Shown here piece by piece: positions 32,612 to 41,376 of a stretch of DNA of 64,000 nt. This DNA comes from Haloglomus halophilum (lineage in GTDB: Archaea > Halobacteriota > Halobacteria > Halobacteriales > Haloarculaceae), in contig NZ_CP101166.1 in the NCBI RefSeq assembly GCF_024298885.1, forward strand, positions 1,302,001 through 1,366,000, read 5' to 3'. The translations under genes and the position numbers were made by a program. Position 1 is the first letter of the stretch; each line of letters begins with the position of its first letter. The notes beneath the pieces are model-generated. The model was not told where the DNA came from and searched no databases. It saw nothing but the letters and a program-made list of their open reading frames with translations.

Positions 32612-34708
32612 CTACCGCACCTTCGTCCCGAGCGGCGAGTCGCCGTGCGTCGTGAGCAGGTCGGCCTCCTCGCCCGCCGCCAGCACCATCCCGTTGGACT
32701 CGACGCCGAACAGCTCCGACTTCTCCATGTTCGCAACGAGGACCACCCGCGTGCCGGGCAACTCGTCCACGTCGTGGAGCTGTCGGAGGCCGGCGACGAC
32801 CTGCCGGGTCTCGACGCCGATGTCGACCTCCAGCCGGAGGAGCTTGTCGGCACCCTCGATGGGCTCGGCCGATTCGATGCGCCCGACCCGGAGGTCGAGG
32901 CCCTGGAAGTCGTCGAAGCTGATGCGGTCGTCCGTTAGGGGTTCGAGGTCCATGTCGTCGGTAGTGGTGTCGTCGGTCGTCTCGCTCTCGTCGGTCTCGT
33001 CCGCCGCCTCGTCGTCGCTGGCGGACTCTTCGATGCGCTGTTCGAGCTTCTCGTTCAGGTCCTCGACGCGCTCGTCCTCGATCTTGGTGACGAGTTCGTC
33101 GGGTTCGGCGAACTCCGCGGCGGGGGCGTCGTGGGCCGCTTCGAGGGTCACCTCGTGGACGTCGCCGTCGGCGCCGACCTGGTCGTAGAGGCGCTCGGCC
33201 GTGTCGGGCGCGAGCGGCTCGAACAGGACCGCGAGGGCGACCGAGAGCTGGACGCAGTCGCGGATGACCTGTTCGGCGCGCTCCGGGTCGTCGTCGACGA
33301 GGTTCCACGGCTCCTCGGACTGGATGTACTCGTTGCCGTACCGGGCGAGGTCGAGCGCGGCCTCGCCGACCTGCCGGACCGAGTAGTCGTTGACCGCCTC
33401 GCGGACGTCGTCGACGGCCTGCTCGATGCGCTCGCTGACCTCGGGTGACACCTCCGTGTCGGGCGTGCCGCCGTAGTTGCGCTGGGCGAAGAGGAGCGAG
33501 CGGTAGGCGAAGTTGCCGTACGCGCCGACGAGCTCGCTGTTGACGCGGGACTGGAACTTCTCCCACGAGAAGTCGACGTCCTGCTGGAGGCCGCCGTTCG
33601 TGGCGAGGTAATACCGGAGGAGGTCCGGGTGGAACCCCTCGTCGAGGTACTCGCGGGCCCAGATTGCGCGGTTCCGGCTCGTGGACAGGCCCTTCCCGTT
33701 GATGGTGATGAAGCCGGTCGCGGCGACGGCGCGGGGCTCGGTGTAGCCCGCGGCGTGGAGCATCGCCGGCCAGAAGACGGTGTGGTGCTGGATGATATCC
33801 CGGCCGATGACGTGGACGACCTCGCCGGAGTCGTCGCGCCAGACGTCCTCCCAGTCGTACGCGTCGGCACCGACGCGCTCGGAGTACTGCTTCGTCGAGG
33901 AGATGTACTCGATGGGGGCGTCCACCCAGACGTAGAGGACGAGCGCGTCCTCCTCGTCCTCGTCGCCGGGGTAGTCGATACCCCAGTCCATATCGCGGGT
34001 GATACACCAGTCCCGGAGTTCGCCCTCGATCCACTCGCGGGGCTGGTTCTTCGCGTTGTCCGTCCCCTCGAGGCGGTCGATGAACTCCTGGAGGTAGTCC
34101 TGCAGTTCGGAGACGCGGAAGAACTTGTGGGTGCGCTCGCGGTACTCGGCGGGGTTGCCGGTGACGGTGGAGACGGGGTCCTCGATCTCCCCGGGCTCGA
34201 GGTGGCGGCCACACCCCTCGTCGCACTCGTCGCCGCGGGCCTGCTCCCCGCAGTACGGGCAGGTGCCCTCGACGAAGCGGTCGGGGAGCGCCTGGCCCTC
34301 CTCGGGGTCGAACGCGACCATGATCTCCTTCTCGTAGACGTACCCCTCCGACTCCAGCGTGCGGACGATATCCCGCGTGAGTTCGGTGTTCGTCTCGTCG
34401 TCCGTGTGGCCGTAGTTGTCGAAGTCGACGTCGAACTTCGGGAAGGTCTCCTGGTACTGCTCGTGGTACTCCAGCGCGAACTGCTCGGGGGAGACGCCCT
34501 GCTCGGCGGCGTTGACGGCGATGGGAGTGCCGTGCATGTCGGAGCCGCAGACGTAGGCGGTCTGCTGGCCGAGCTTGCGCAGGGCCCGGTTGTACGCGTC
34601 CGCGGCGACGTACCCCCGCAGGTGACCGACGTGGAGGTCGCCGTTCGCGTACGGCAGCCCACACGTGACGACGGCGGTCCCGTCGGTGGGGAACGGCTCG
34701 TGGCTCAT
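32612..34708 (-). CDS. metG: Methionyl-tRNA synthetase with C-terminal tRNA-binding domain
   Basis: A 698-residue class I synthetase that charges tRNA-Met. HVGH (residues 26-29, after GLPYANGDL) is the HIGH motif, GKGLSTSR near 340 the KMSKS-like motif, and CPYCGEQARGDECDEGCGR the zinc knuckle. After the anticodon-binding domain comes a long acidic linker (SASDDEAADETDESETTDD) and an EMAP/OB-fold tRNA-binding domain (ISFDDFQGLDLRVGRIESAE to the end). This linker is a haloarchaeal feature. ATG 34708 begins MSHEPFPTDG. Confidence 0.95.
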   Translation of the reverse strand: MSHEPFPTDGTAVVTCGLPYANGDLHVGHLRGYVAADAYNRALRKLGQQTAYVCGSDMHGTPIAVNAAEQGVSPEQFALEYHEQYQETFPKFDVDFDNYGHTDDETNTELTRDIVRTLESEGYVYEKEIMVAFDPEEGQALPDRFVEGTCPYCGEQARGDECDEGCGRHLEPGEIEDPVSTVTGNPAEYRERTHKFFRVSELQDYLQEFIDRLEGTDNAKNQPREWIEGELRDWCITRDMDWGIDYPGDEDEEDALVLYVWVDAPIEYISSTKQYSERVGADAYDWEDVWRDDSGEVVHVIGRDIIQHHTVFWPAMLHAAGYTEPRAVAATGFITINGKGLSTSRNRAIWAREYLDEGFHPDLLRYYLATNGGLQQDVDFSWEKFQSRVNSELVGAYGNFAYRSLLFAQRNYGGTPDTEVSPEVSERIEQAVDDVREAVNDYSVRQVGEAALDLARYGNEYIQSEEPWNLVDDDPERAEQVIRDCVQLSVALAVLFEPLAPDTAERLYDQVGADGDVHEVTLEAAHDAPAAEFAEPDELVTKIEDERVEDLNEKLEQRIEESASDDEAADETDESETTDDTTTDDMDLEPLTDDRISFDDFQGLDLRVGRIESAEPIEGADKLLRLEVDIGVETRQVVAGLRQLHDVDELPGTRVVLVANMEKSELFGVESNGMVLAAGEEADLLTTHGDSPLGTKVR

Positions 34709-34786
34709 GTCCGGACACGGGAACGGGGGCCGCTAAAACCCGCCGGTTCCGCGAGGCTCGTCGCCGTACGTCGGCGGCGACCGGGC

Positions 34787-35440
34787 TCAGAGCAGCACCA
34801 GCGCCCCCTCGACGACCGCGACGAAGAAGACGAGGCGGCCGGCGCTTCCGGCGAACGTGGCGAGCGCGAACTTGACGTAGTCCTCCTCGAGGACGGAGAA
34901 CGCGTAGATGGAGAGCGTGTCGGGGAACCCGGGCACGCAGAGCGCCAGCGCGAGGCCGGCGTAGCCGTACTCCTTCGCCAGCTGGACCGTCCGGCGCTCG
35001 GCCAGCGACACCACGTTGAACCGCGAGCGGCGGAGGAGTCTGATGACCGGACCGGACTCCTTGGCCTCCTGGCCGAGGCCGAACGCGAGGACGCTCCCCG
35101 CGGCCTTGCCGGCGCCACTGACGACGATGATGATGCCGATCTCGGTCCAGTAGGGGAGTCCCAGCCGGAGCGGTGTCGCGAGCACGACCTCGCTGGGGAG
35201 CGGGAGGATGAACGCGATGAGGAAGCTGTAGACGAAGATGACGACCAGGCCGAACGGCCCGGTCGCGGCCCGTACCGCCTCCTCCAGCGCACGGAAGATA
35301 CCGACGTGGAAGTGGCCGACCGGGAGCAGCCCGGGAAGCGCGGTGAGGGCCGCCAGCAGGCCGGCACCGGCCCACGAGGCGGACGCCGCGACGGAGGGGA
35401 CCAGGGCGAGGAGGTCGAGGACGGCCGGCAGCGAGGTCAC
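34787..35440 (-). CDS. VTT-domain (YqaA/DedA-like) membrane protein
   Basis: A 217-residue protein with five or six transmembrane helices. IAFILPLPSEVVLATPLRLG carries the VTT re-entrant P-x-E element and VVSGAGKAAGSVLAFGLG the Gly-rich second one, as in YqaA and DedA proteins. Its likely role is lipid or small-solute handling in the membrane. It is upstream of metG on the same strand, 78 bases away. Confidence 0.8.
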   Translation of the reverse strand: MTSLPAVLDLLALVPSVAASASWAGAGLLAALTALPGLLPVGHFHVGIFRALEEAVRAATGPFGLVVIFVYSFLIAFILPLPSEVVLATPLRLGLPYWTEIGIIIVVSGAGKAAGSVLAFGLGQEAKESGPVIRLLRRSRFNVVSLAERRTVQLAKEYGYAGLALALCVPGFPDTLSIYAFSVLEEDYVKFALATFAGSAGRLVFFVAVVEGALVLL

Positions 35441-35525
35441 TGGGTGCGGGTAGCGTGGGGCACGGTGTAAGTCTTGATACCCGGTATCGTCGACCGTCGA
35501 GCGCCCGTGTGCGTGACCACTGGCC

Positions 35526-36533
35526 TCACCTCAGGAGCGCGGCGACTCGCGCCGGAAGCCCGGCGACGACCGCCCATGCCAGTAGCTGTGCGACCGCCGC
35601 GACCACCATCGCCGCGACGGTCGGGAACGGCCACTCGTCGCGCGTGTACGTCGCCGCGCCCCACGCCACGAACGGGAGCGCGAGCAGGGTCGCCCCGGCG
35701 ACGAGCGGCGGGATGACCCGGCCCCACAGCGCCGCGAGCGACCCGAACGCGACGACGGTACCCGCGACGTAGGCCACGCGGAGCCGGGCCGGCGACCACC
35801 GCGTCGGCAGGGTCCGCTTCCCGACGGCAGCGTCGGCCCGCCGGTCGGGCCACTGGGTCGCGAGCAGGTTGACGAACACCAGCGCCGTGAACGGGAGCAC
35901 CGCGAGACAGACCGCCAGCTCGAACGAGCCCGCGAGCGCCGCCGCGCCGTAGTGGGGCAGGAGCAGCCCGCCGAGGACGGCGTTGTCGAGTTCCCCGAGC
36001 CCGTTCCACGCCAGCGCCAGCGGCGGCAACGAGTAGCCCCAGCCAAGGACCGCGCTGACGACCAGCACGGCGGCCGCGACCGTCGGCAGCGCGCCGGTCG
36101 CCCAGAGCAGTCCAGCCACGAGCGCGGCGACGACGGCCGTCGCGAGCATCGCGTCGCGCGCGAGCCGTTTCGGGAGCCGGGCCTCGTGTAGTCCGCCGCT
36201 CCCGCCCGAGAACGGCGTCCGGTCGGTCAGCGCGTCCGTCTCGTAGTCGGCGTACTCGTTGGCGTAGTGGATGCTCGCGGCGGTCGGCAGCAGGGCGGCC
36301 AGCCCCGCGAGCGCCGCCCCGGCCGAGAGCGCCGCGCCCTGTGCGACGGCGATGGTCGCGCCCATCGCGTAGACGGCGACGACGAGCAACAGCTGGTCCG
36401 GCCGGCTCGTCGTCCAGAGCGCCCACGCCACCGTCGAGAGGTCGGCATCCCGGACGCGACGCGGCGCGGGGTCGACGGTCGACGGGTCGAGGTCGTGGCC
36501 CTCGCCGAGCGCGCCGTCCGTCGTGTCCTCCAT
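35526..36533 (-). CDS. UbiA-family prenyltransferase (MenA-like)
   Basis: A 335-residue membrane protein with eight or nine helices. NEYADYETDALTDRTPFSGG is the first, metal-diphosphate-binding Asp-rich motif and NLLATQWPDRRADAAVGKRT the second. The arrangement and the GGSGGL that follows motif 1 match the MenA-type prenyltransferases, which attach a polyprenyl chain to the menaquinone head group. A GG or GGGP lipid role cannot be excluded. ATG 36533 starts MEDTTDGALG; the frame extends to 36632 without family-like residues. Confidence 0.82.
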   Translation of the reverse strand: MEDTTDGALGEGHDLDPSTVDPAPRRVRDADLSTVAWALWTTSRPDQLLLVVAVYAMGATIAVAQGAALSAGAALAGLAALLPTAASIHYANEYADYETDALTDRTPFSGGSGGLHEARLPKRLARDAMLATAVVAALVAGLLWATGALPTVAAAVLVVSAVLGWGYSLPPLALAWNGLGELDNAVLGGLLLPHYGAAALAGSFELAVCLAVLPFTALVFVNLLATQWPDRRADAAVGKRTLPTRWSPARLRVAYVAGTVVAFGSLAALWGRVIPPLVAGATLLALPFVAWGAATYTRDEWPFPTVAAMVVAAVAQLLAWAVVAGLPARVAALLR

Positions 36534-36613
36534 CACCCGGACCTGGGGCTGCGTGGCCGTCAACCTGTCCGTGGTCGGCAGCGCCGGTACCCGACCGTGG
36601 GAGGTCGCCGCCC

Positions 36614-37327
36614 CTACGCGACGAGCCGCCACTCGGGCGACCCGGCGCTACCCCGGCCCGTCGTCTCCACGACGCCCCGGCGCTCCAGTTCCGCGAGCAC
36701 CTCGCCCAGCCGGTCGCCCTGGATGACCTCGAAGTGGACGCGGTCGATGTCGTGGTAGTCGTAGAACAGGTGGTAGAGCTCGTCCTCGGAGAAGCGGTCG
36801 CCCTCTGCGAGTTCCATCAGCCGCGGCACGAGGTCGCACATGTCCTCGATGAAGTTCCACGGGTAGACCATCCACGCGAACTCGTCGGGATGCGAGGCCA
36901 CGAAATCCAGCTCGGCCTCGCTGCCGGGCAGCAGCTGCAGGGTTCCCGTCCGCACCTGTGCGGGTGGCTGGCCGAGGCTCTCGAGGTGGTCGACCGTGTG
37001 CTGGAAGGTCTGTCCGGTGTCGGCGATGTCGTCGACCACGAGCAGGTCCTTGTCCGCCACGGCGCCGTCGGCCAGCGGGTACTTGACCGAGGGCCCGTCG
37101 CCGGCCTCGCCGGTGCCGACGTAGTGCTCGACCTTGATGCTGATGAGGTCGTCCACGTCGAGGTAGTCACAGACGATACGGGCGGGCACGAGGCCACCGC
37201 GCGCGATGGCCACGACGGCGTCCGGGTCGTAGTCGCCACGTACCTCGTGGGCCAGGTCCCGCGCGAGGCCGTCGACGTAGTCCCAGGTGAGGAGTCGGCA
37301 GGGGAACTCGTCCGGCAGGTCGCTCAT
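36614..37327 (-). CDS. Phosphoribosyltransferase (purine/xanthine PRTase-like)
   Basis: A 237-residue protein. AVVAIARGGLVPARIVCDYL is the PRTase flexible region, and DLLVVDDIADTGQTFQHTVDHL the PRPP-binding motif (two acidic residues then D-T-G-x-T). The middle matches the type I PRTase fold. A C-terminal extension of about 90 residues, ending in a winged-helix-like RLGEVLAELERRGVVETTG, is unlike a plain Hpt or Gpt. It may be a regulatory or specialised PRTase. The base substrate is not readable. Confidence 0.82.
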   Translation of the reverse strand: MSDLPDEFPCRLLTWDYVDGLARDLAHEVRGDYDPDAVVAIARGGLVPARIVCDYLDVDDLISIKVEHYVGTGEAGDGPSVKYPLADGAVADKDLLVVDDIADTGQTFQHTVDHLESLGQPPAQVRTGTLQLLPGSEAELDFVASHPDEFAWMVYPWNFIEDMCDLVPRLMELAEGDRFSEDELYHLFYDYHDIDRVHFEVIQGDRLGEVLAELERRGVVETTGRGSAGSPEWRLVA

Positions 37328-37743
37328 GTGTTAGGTCGTGGTTGGGGAGGGCTCGCTAAAAGTATGGGCGGCTTGTGCTTTCTGAGTTATATCGGTGTTA
37401 TGTCATCTACTTCCCACTATACCGAATAATTCCGAGTTTCGGAGATGTAATCCACTGGTTCGCGCATAGAGTGAGGTTCGGAGACAGAGACACCTCCGAA
37501 GCCCTCGCGTGCTCCGGGTCCCTGACTCGCTGCGCTCCTCACTCGCTCCCTTCGGTCGCTCGTTGCGGTGCTTGCGTCGTCAGATGACCCGGAGCCCGCT
37601 CGCCCTTCGAGTCCACCAGGGACGTGGAACGTGGCACGGGCGCGACGGCCCTGCCCTTCCCCAGGTCGCGCGGGCTCGCTTGCGCTCGCCACGCGCTCCC
37701 GGCCCGTGGTTGCAGAGGCTCACGTCCCCGTCAGTCGAACCGG

Positions 37744-37788
37744 CGCGCGCTGGCGGCTGTGCCGCAGGCCAGCCACCGCCAGCGCGCG
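37744..37788. repeat. 13-bp perfect inverted repeat
   Basis: CGCGCGCTGGCGG (37744-37756) and CCGCCAGCGCGCG (37776-37788) are perfect complements around a 19-base loop. This is the strongest single stem in the foldback region. Confidence 0.75.
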
Positions 37789-37915
37789 AGGGATGAGAAG
37801 CGCAGCGACCGAAGGGAGCGAGCATCGCAGTCGGCTGGGGAGGTACGAGGCTCACGAAGCCGACTGACCAACACGCGGCCCTGGTGTCCTCGCGAGCGAA
37901 GCGAGCGAGGTGGTT

Positions 37916-37936
37916 CGAGACGGCAGAGCCGTCTCG
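37916..37936. repeat. 9-bp hairpin in the foldback region
   Basis: CGAGACGGC-AGA-GCCGTCTCG is a perfect nine-base stem with a three-base loop. It is followed within 7 bases by another perfect hairpin. Confidence 0.75.
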
Positions 37937-37942
37937 TCATGC

Positions 37943-37988
37943 CGAAAATCTTCGATTTTCGAGCAGCTCGAGGGAGCAAGCTCTCTCG
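37943..37988. repeat. Two adjacent hairpins in the foldback region
   Basis: CGAAAATC-TTC-GATTTTCG (37943-37961) is a perfect eight-base stem. Then CGAGGGAGC-aa-GCTCTCTCG (37969-37988) is a nine-base stem with one G-T pair. Serial hairpins of this kind recur in haloarchaeal intergenic DNA. Confidence 0.7.
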
Positions 37989-38207
37989 GTGGACTCGAAG
38001 GGCGAGGGCGCTCGTCGGCTCCCCGGCGAAGCTAGCACCGAGCGACCGAAGGGAGCGAGGCGCGCAGCGAGCCGCGGAGTCACGAGCGCCCGAGGGCTTC
38101 GTGGCCGTCTCCATCGTCGTCGCAGTCACCCGAGCAGCCACCAGAACAGACACCACCGTACCACAGCCGACACGACTTAACCGCCCACCCCCAACACGCA
38201 ACCAAGC

Positions 38208-39206
38208 ATGAGCGGCCACGACGCACCCACGAGCGGCCTCGGACCCCGCCGACTGCGCGCGGACGGCGTCCGGGAACTCGTCAGCGAGACCGACGTGCAG
38301 GCCAGCGACCTCGTCGCACCCGTCTTCGTCGACGCCACCACGGACGAGCGCCAGCCCATCCCCTCGATGCCGGGCCACGAACGTGTCCCCGTCGACGAGG
38401 CGGTCCCGCGCGTCCGCGAGGTACTGGAAACCGGTGTCGAGGCGGTCATCGTCTTCGGCATCCCCGAGTCGAAGGACCCGGAGGGCTCGCGCGCCGACGC
38501 CGAGGACGGGGTCGTCCAGCGCGCGACACGGGCCATCACTGCCGAGACCGAGGCCTACGTCATCACGGACCTCTGTCTCTGCGAGTACACCGACCACGGG
38601 CACTGCGGCCTCCTCGAGGACGACGCCGCCGAGGACCCGCGGCTCACGGTCCGGAACGACGCCACCCTGGAGCGGTACCGCTCCATCGCGGTCTCGCAGG
38701 CCGAGGCGGGCGCCGACATGATCGCGCCCTCCGGCATGATGGACGGACAGGTCGCAGCCATCCGCGACGCGCTGGACGACGCCGGCCACGACGACGTGCC
38801 CATCATGGCGTACGCCGCGAAGTACGCCTCCGCGTTCTACGGGCCGTTCCGTGACGCCGCCGACGGCGCGCCGGCGTTCGGCGACCGCCGGCACTACCAG
38901 ATGGACCCGGCGAACGCCCGCGAGGCGCGCCGCGAGGTCGCCCGCGACGCGGCCGAGGGCGCCGACGTGCTGATGGTCAAGCCCGCACTCCCGTACCTCG
39001 ACGTCGTCGCGGACGTGCGCCGCGAGTTCGACCACCCCGTCGCCGCGTACAACGTCAGCGGCGAGTACGCGATGCTCCACGCCGCCGCCGAGCAGGGCTG
39101 GCTCGACCTCGAAGCGGCCGCCTACGAGTCGCTGCTCTCCATCAAGCGGGCGGGCGCGGACCTCATCATCACCTACTTCGCCGAGGATCTGGCCGACCAG
39201 CTCTGA
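38208..39206 (+). CDS. hemB: Porphobilinogen synthase (delta-aminolevulinate dehydratase)
   Basis: A 332-residue enzyme that joins two 5-aminolevulinate molecules to porphobilinogen in heme and cobalamin synthesis. The Schiff-base lysines are K205 (AAKYASAFYGPF) and K258 (MVKPALPYLD). Catalytic zinc ligands C123, C125 and C133 are in DLCLCEYTDHGHC. All functional residues are present. hemL, the enzyme that makes its substrate, is 5.6 kb downstream past the ammonium loci. Confidence 0.95.
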   Translation: MSGHDAPTSGLGPRRLRADGVRELVSETDVQASDLVAPVFVDATTDERQPIPSMPGHERVPVDEAVPRVREVLETGVEAVIVFGIPESKDPEGSRADAEDGVVQRATRAITAETEAYVITDLCLCEYTDHGHCGLLEDDAAEDPRLTVRNDATLERYRSIAVSQAEAGADMIAPSGMMDGQVAAIRDALDDAGHDDVPIMAYAAKYASAFYGPFRDAADGAPAFGDRRHYQMDPANAREARREVARDAAEGADVLMVKPALPYLDVVADVRREFDHPVAAYNVSGEYAMLHAAAEQGWLDLEAAAYESLLSIKRAGADLIITYFAEDLADQL

Positions 39207-39254
39207 CCCAGGGCTCCGACCCGGGGCTCCGACCCGGCGGAGCCATGACCTGCT

Positions 39255-39266
39255 GTTGACGAACGG
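39255..39266 (+). promoter_or_regulatory. Copy 1 of GTTGACGAACGG motif upstream of amt
   Basis: GTTGACGAACGG occurs here and again at 39340-39351, 85 bases on. The core GACGAACG recurs inverted (CGTTCGTC) at 39430-39437 and before the second amt at 42165-42172. A nitrogen-regulator operator is inferred. The whole 316-base gap 39207-39522 has no gene, and begins with a tandem GGGCTCCGACCC pair (39212-39236). Confidence 0.35.
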
Positions 39267-39339
39267 ACCCTTCCGGCAGAAATTTCCGACCAAACGGTCC
39301 GCGCATGCCGCTGAGCGTGTGCGAACGAACAGCATCCCG

Positions 39340-39351
39340 GTTGACGAACGG
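39340..39351 (+). promoter_or_regulatory. Copy 2 of GTTGACGAACGG motif
   Basis: Same twelve bases as the copy at 39255. Direct orientation, spaced about eight helical turns from the first copy. Confidence 0.35.
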
Positions 39352-39427
39352 TCGGTATGCTGGTGACGATTGCCCAGATATCCCGACAAACGGCCGCATT
39401 AAACACCTAATATCCTTCCCAATTTTC

Positions 39428-39438
39428 GACGTTCGTCC
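39428..39438 (+). promoter_or_regulatory. GACGTTCGTCC motif shared with the second amt locus
   Basis: GACGTTCGTCC contains the reverse complement of GACGAACG. An identical eleven-base copy is found at 42163-42173. It lies about 40 bases before the TATA-like element, where activators of archaeal promoters often bind. Confidence 0.4.
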
Positions 39439-39471
39439 TCTTACTCCCAGGAATCGTCGGAATCGTCAAGC

Positions 39472-39485
39472 CAAACCTTATGTAG
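39472..39485 (+). promoter_or_regulatory. Promoter of leader-amt-glnK operon
   Basis: CAAACCTTATGTAG holds a BRE-like CAAAC and a TATA-like TTATG. The same block, CAAACGTTTATGTAG, precedes the second amt leader. TTATGTAG begins 45 bases before the leader start here and 42 there. Transcription should start about 18 bases before the leader ATG. Confidence 0.5.
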
Positions 39486-39522
39486 TGGAGGACCACTGGC
39501 ATCCAGTGCGCAGAGATACACG

Positions 39523-39585
39523 ATGACGTGGAAATACTTCGGAAACGCTGACGAATCGGAAGCAAAGTTCGAGGTGAGTTCGTGA
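39523..39585 (+). CDS. Leader peptide of amt-glnK (20 residues), translationally coupled
   Basis: A 20-codon ORF, starting MTWKYFGNAD and ending KFEVSS. Its TGA (39583-39585) overlaps the amt ATG (39585-39587) as TGATG. It starts in the expected short 5' leader just after the promoter. A second, different leader with the same placement and overlap precedes the second amt. Ribosomes finishing this ORF would restart on amt, so the leader probably sets amt translation. The role is inferred. Confidence 0.55.
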   Translation: MTWKYFGNADESEAKFEVSS

Positions 39586-41015
39586 TGATCGAACCGATCC
39601 TGCTCCAGGGTGACGTGACCGCCATCGCGAACAGCATCAACGCGGTGTGGGTGCTGATGGTGTGTTTCCTGATCTTCTTCATGCAGCCCGGGTTCGCGCT
39701 GCTGGAGGCCGGACAGGTACGCGCCAAGAACGCCGGCAACGTCGTGATGAAGAACATGACCGACTGGTCGATGGGCGTGCTGGTCTTCTTCCTCGTCGGC
39801 GCGGGCGTCTCCGCGATGGCGGGGATGCTCGGTTCGCCCGGGGAGGCGCTCTCCATCTCCGGTGCGTTCAGCCACATCAACGACCCGACGGCGTGGATCG
39901 GCTGGCTGTTCGGCGCCGTCTTCGCGATGACCGCCGCGACCATCGTCTCCGGGGCCATCGCCGAGCGGATGAAGTTCTCGGCGTACGTCGTGTACGCCTT
40001 CGTCCTCGTGGCCGTCCTCTACCCGGTCGTCTCCGGGTCGACCTGGGGCGGGACGGGGCTGCTCTCCTCGACGGGCTTCCTCGGGGAGGCACTCGACGTC
40101 GGCTACAAGGACTTCGCCGGCGCGACCGTCGTCCACGCGATGGGCGGCATCGCCGGGCTCACCGCGGCCTACATGGTCGGCCCGCGCAAGGGCCGCTTCG
40201 ACGAGAACGGTGACGCCCAGCCCATCCCCGGGCACTCCGTCCTGTTCGCGGTCATCGGGACGCTCATCCTGGCCTTCGGCTGGTACGCGTTCAACGTCGG
40301 CACCCAGGCGACCGTCCTCACGACGGACGGCTCGTTCAACGGGGCCGCGCTGGGCCGTGTCGCGCTGAACACCACCCTCGCGATGGGCGCGGGCATGGTG
40401 TTCTCCACCCTGACCACGGCGGTCTGGGAGGGCAAGCCGGACCCGCTGTTCGGCGCCAACGGCCTCCTGGCCGGCCTGGTCGCCATCACCGGCGCGTGTG
40501 CCCACGTCACCTGGTGGGGCGCCCTCGTCATCGGCATCGTCGGCGGCATCCAGACGCCCATCGTCTACCGCTGGGTCGTCGACTCGCTGAAGATCGACGA
40601 CGTCTGTGGCGTCTTCGCGGTCCACGGCTCGGCCGGCTTCATCGGGACCATCATGATCCCGTTCTTCGACGTGGCCGGCTTCTCGGTCAACCAGCTGATC
40701 ATGCAGGTCGCCGGCTCCGCGTTCATCGGGACGTTCACCGTCCTCGGCACGATGGTGACGCTGCTGGTGGTCGACGCGGTCATCGGGCTGCGCGTCTCCG
40801 AGGAGGAGGAGGTCACCGGCCTCGACCCCTCCGAACACGGGATGCACGCCTACCCCGAGTTCACGGACGACTCCGGCCCCGAGCGCGCGGTCGCCGACGG
40901 CGGCAGCGTGCCCGGGTCGGGCACGGAGGTCAGGCCGGATGGGGGCTTCATCGACCGCTCCGGCATGGATGCCGACATCGAGCCCGCCGTCACGGAGGTG
41001 ACCGACGATGAGTGA
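39585..41015 (+). CDS. amt: Ammonium transporter (Amt/MEP/Rh family)
   Basis: A 476-residue membrane channel with eleven helices. [14 protein letters not shown] is the conserved front motif. The pore His pair is in [15 protein letters not shown] and [14 protein letters not shown] cytoplasmic tail of about 70 acidic, Gly-rich residues follows ([10 protein letters not shown] onward), the part on which GlnK docks. ATG 39585 overlaps the leader stop; the in-frame GTG at 39582 is the alternative. The end overlaps glnK by eight bases. It imports NH4+/NH3. Confidence 0.93.
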   Translation: MIEPILLQGDVTAIANSINAVWVLMVCFLIFFMQPGFALLEAGQVRAKNAGNVVMKNMTDWSMGVLVFFLVGAGVSAMAGMLGSPGEALSISGAFSHINDPTAWIGWLFGAVFAMTAATIVSGAIAERMKFSAYVVYAFVLVAVLYPVVSGSTWGGTGLLSSTGFLGEALDVGYKDFAGATVVHAMGGIAGLTAAYMVGPRKGRFDENGDAQPIPGHSVLFAVIGTLILAFGWYAFNVGTQATVLTTDGSFNGAALGRVALNTTLAMGAGMVFSTLTTAVWEGKPDPLFGANGLLAGLVAITGACAHVTWWGALVIGIVGGIQTPIVYRWVVDSLKIDDVCGVFAVHGSAGFIGTIMIPFFDVAGFSVNQLIMQVAGSAFIGTFTVLGTMVTLLVVDAVIGLRVSEEEEVTGLDPSEHGMHAYPEFTDDSGPERAVADGGSVPGSGTEVRPDGGFIDRSGMDADIEPAVTEVTDDE

Positions 41016-41373
41016 CGCGCCCAACGACGGCGGCGTGAAGCTGGTGACGGCGTTCATCCGCCCGGACATGCTGGGCGAGGTGAAGGCCGCCCTCGTGGAC
41101 GTGGGTGCGCCATCCATCACGGTGACGAACGTCTCCGGTCGCGGGTCACAGCCCGCGAAGAAGGGCCAGTGGCGCGGCGAGGAGTACACCGTCGACCTGC
41201 ACTCGAAGGTGAAGGTCGAGTGCTACGTGGCGGAGGTGCCCGCCGACGAGGTCGCCGAGGCCATCGTCGAGGCCGCCAAGACCGGCGAACCCGGCGACGG
41301 CAAGGTGTTCGTCTCGCCGGTCGAGGAGGCCTACCAGATCCGGACTGGGGTGACCGGACAGGACGCGGTGTAG
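41008..41373 (+). CDS. glnK: PII nitrogen regulator GlnK
   Basis: A 121-residue PII protein that binds ATP/ADP and 2-oxoglutarate and closes Amt when nitrogen is ample. [23 protein letters not shown] is the N-terminal strand-helix. The T-loop is [21 protein letters not shown], quoted as [10 protein letters not shown] then [11 protein letters not shown], with Trp55 where bacterial uridylylated Tyr51 is. [15 protein letters not shown] is the C-loop/B-loop region. No uridylylation is expected. It overlaps amt by eight bases, so the two are made together. Confidence 0.95.
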   Translation: MSDAPNDGGVKLVTAFIRPDMLGEVKAALVDVGAPSITVTNVSGRGSQPAKKGQWRGEEYTVDLHSKVKVECYVAEVPADEVAEAIVEAAKTGEPGDGKVFVSPVEEAYQIRTGVTGQDAV

Positions 41374-41376
41374 GCC

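Larger units (their letters stand above)
37498..38100. repeat. Long gene-free foldback region with many inverted repeats
   Basis: The 880-base gap 37328-38207 holds no gene I can support. Its ends are complementary: GAAGCCCTCG (37498-37507) and CGAGGGCTTC (38091-38100). Inside, CTCGCCCTTCGAGTCCACC (37599-37617) is the exact reverse complement of 37988-38006, and AGCGACCGAAGGGAGCGAG occurs at 37804-37822 and 38041-38059 with its reverse complement at 37542-37560. Several short hairpins follow in series. Overall it is an imperfect 600-base inverted repeat. The frames across it are Ser/Arg-rich and not protein-like. It may be a non-autonomous mobile or palindromic element family. Confidence 0.7.

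Noticed and set aside
31797-35375. A 1192-codon open frame on the minus strand
   Set aside because: It runs out of frame through metG and opposite the crotonase gene. Arg/Pro-rich, no domain, and metG has all synthetase motifs.
37498-38100. CRISPR array
   Set aside because: The repeats are few, mostly inverted and irregularly spaced, with no spacers of even length and no cas genes.
37731-39389. A 552-codon minus-strand frame through the foldback region and hemB
   Set aside because: It is antisense to hemB, and its other part only translates palindromic repeats.
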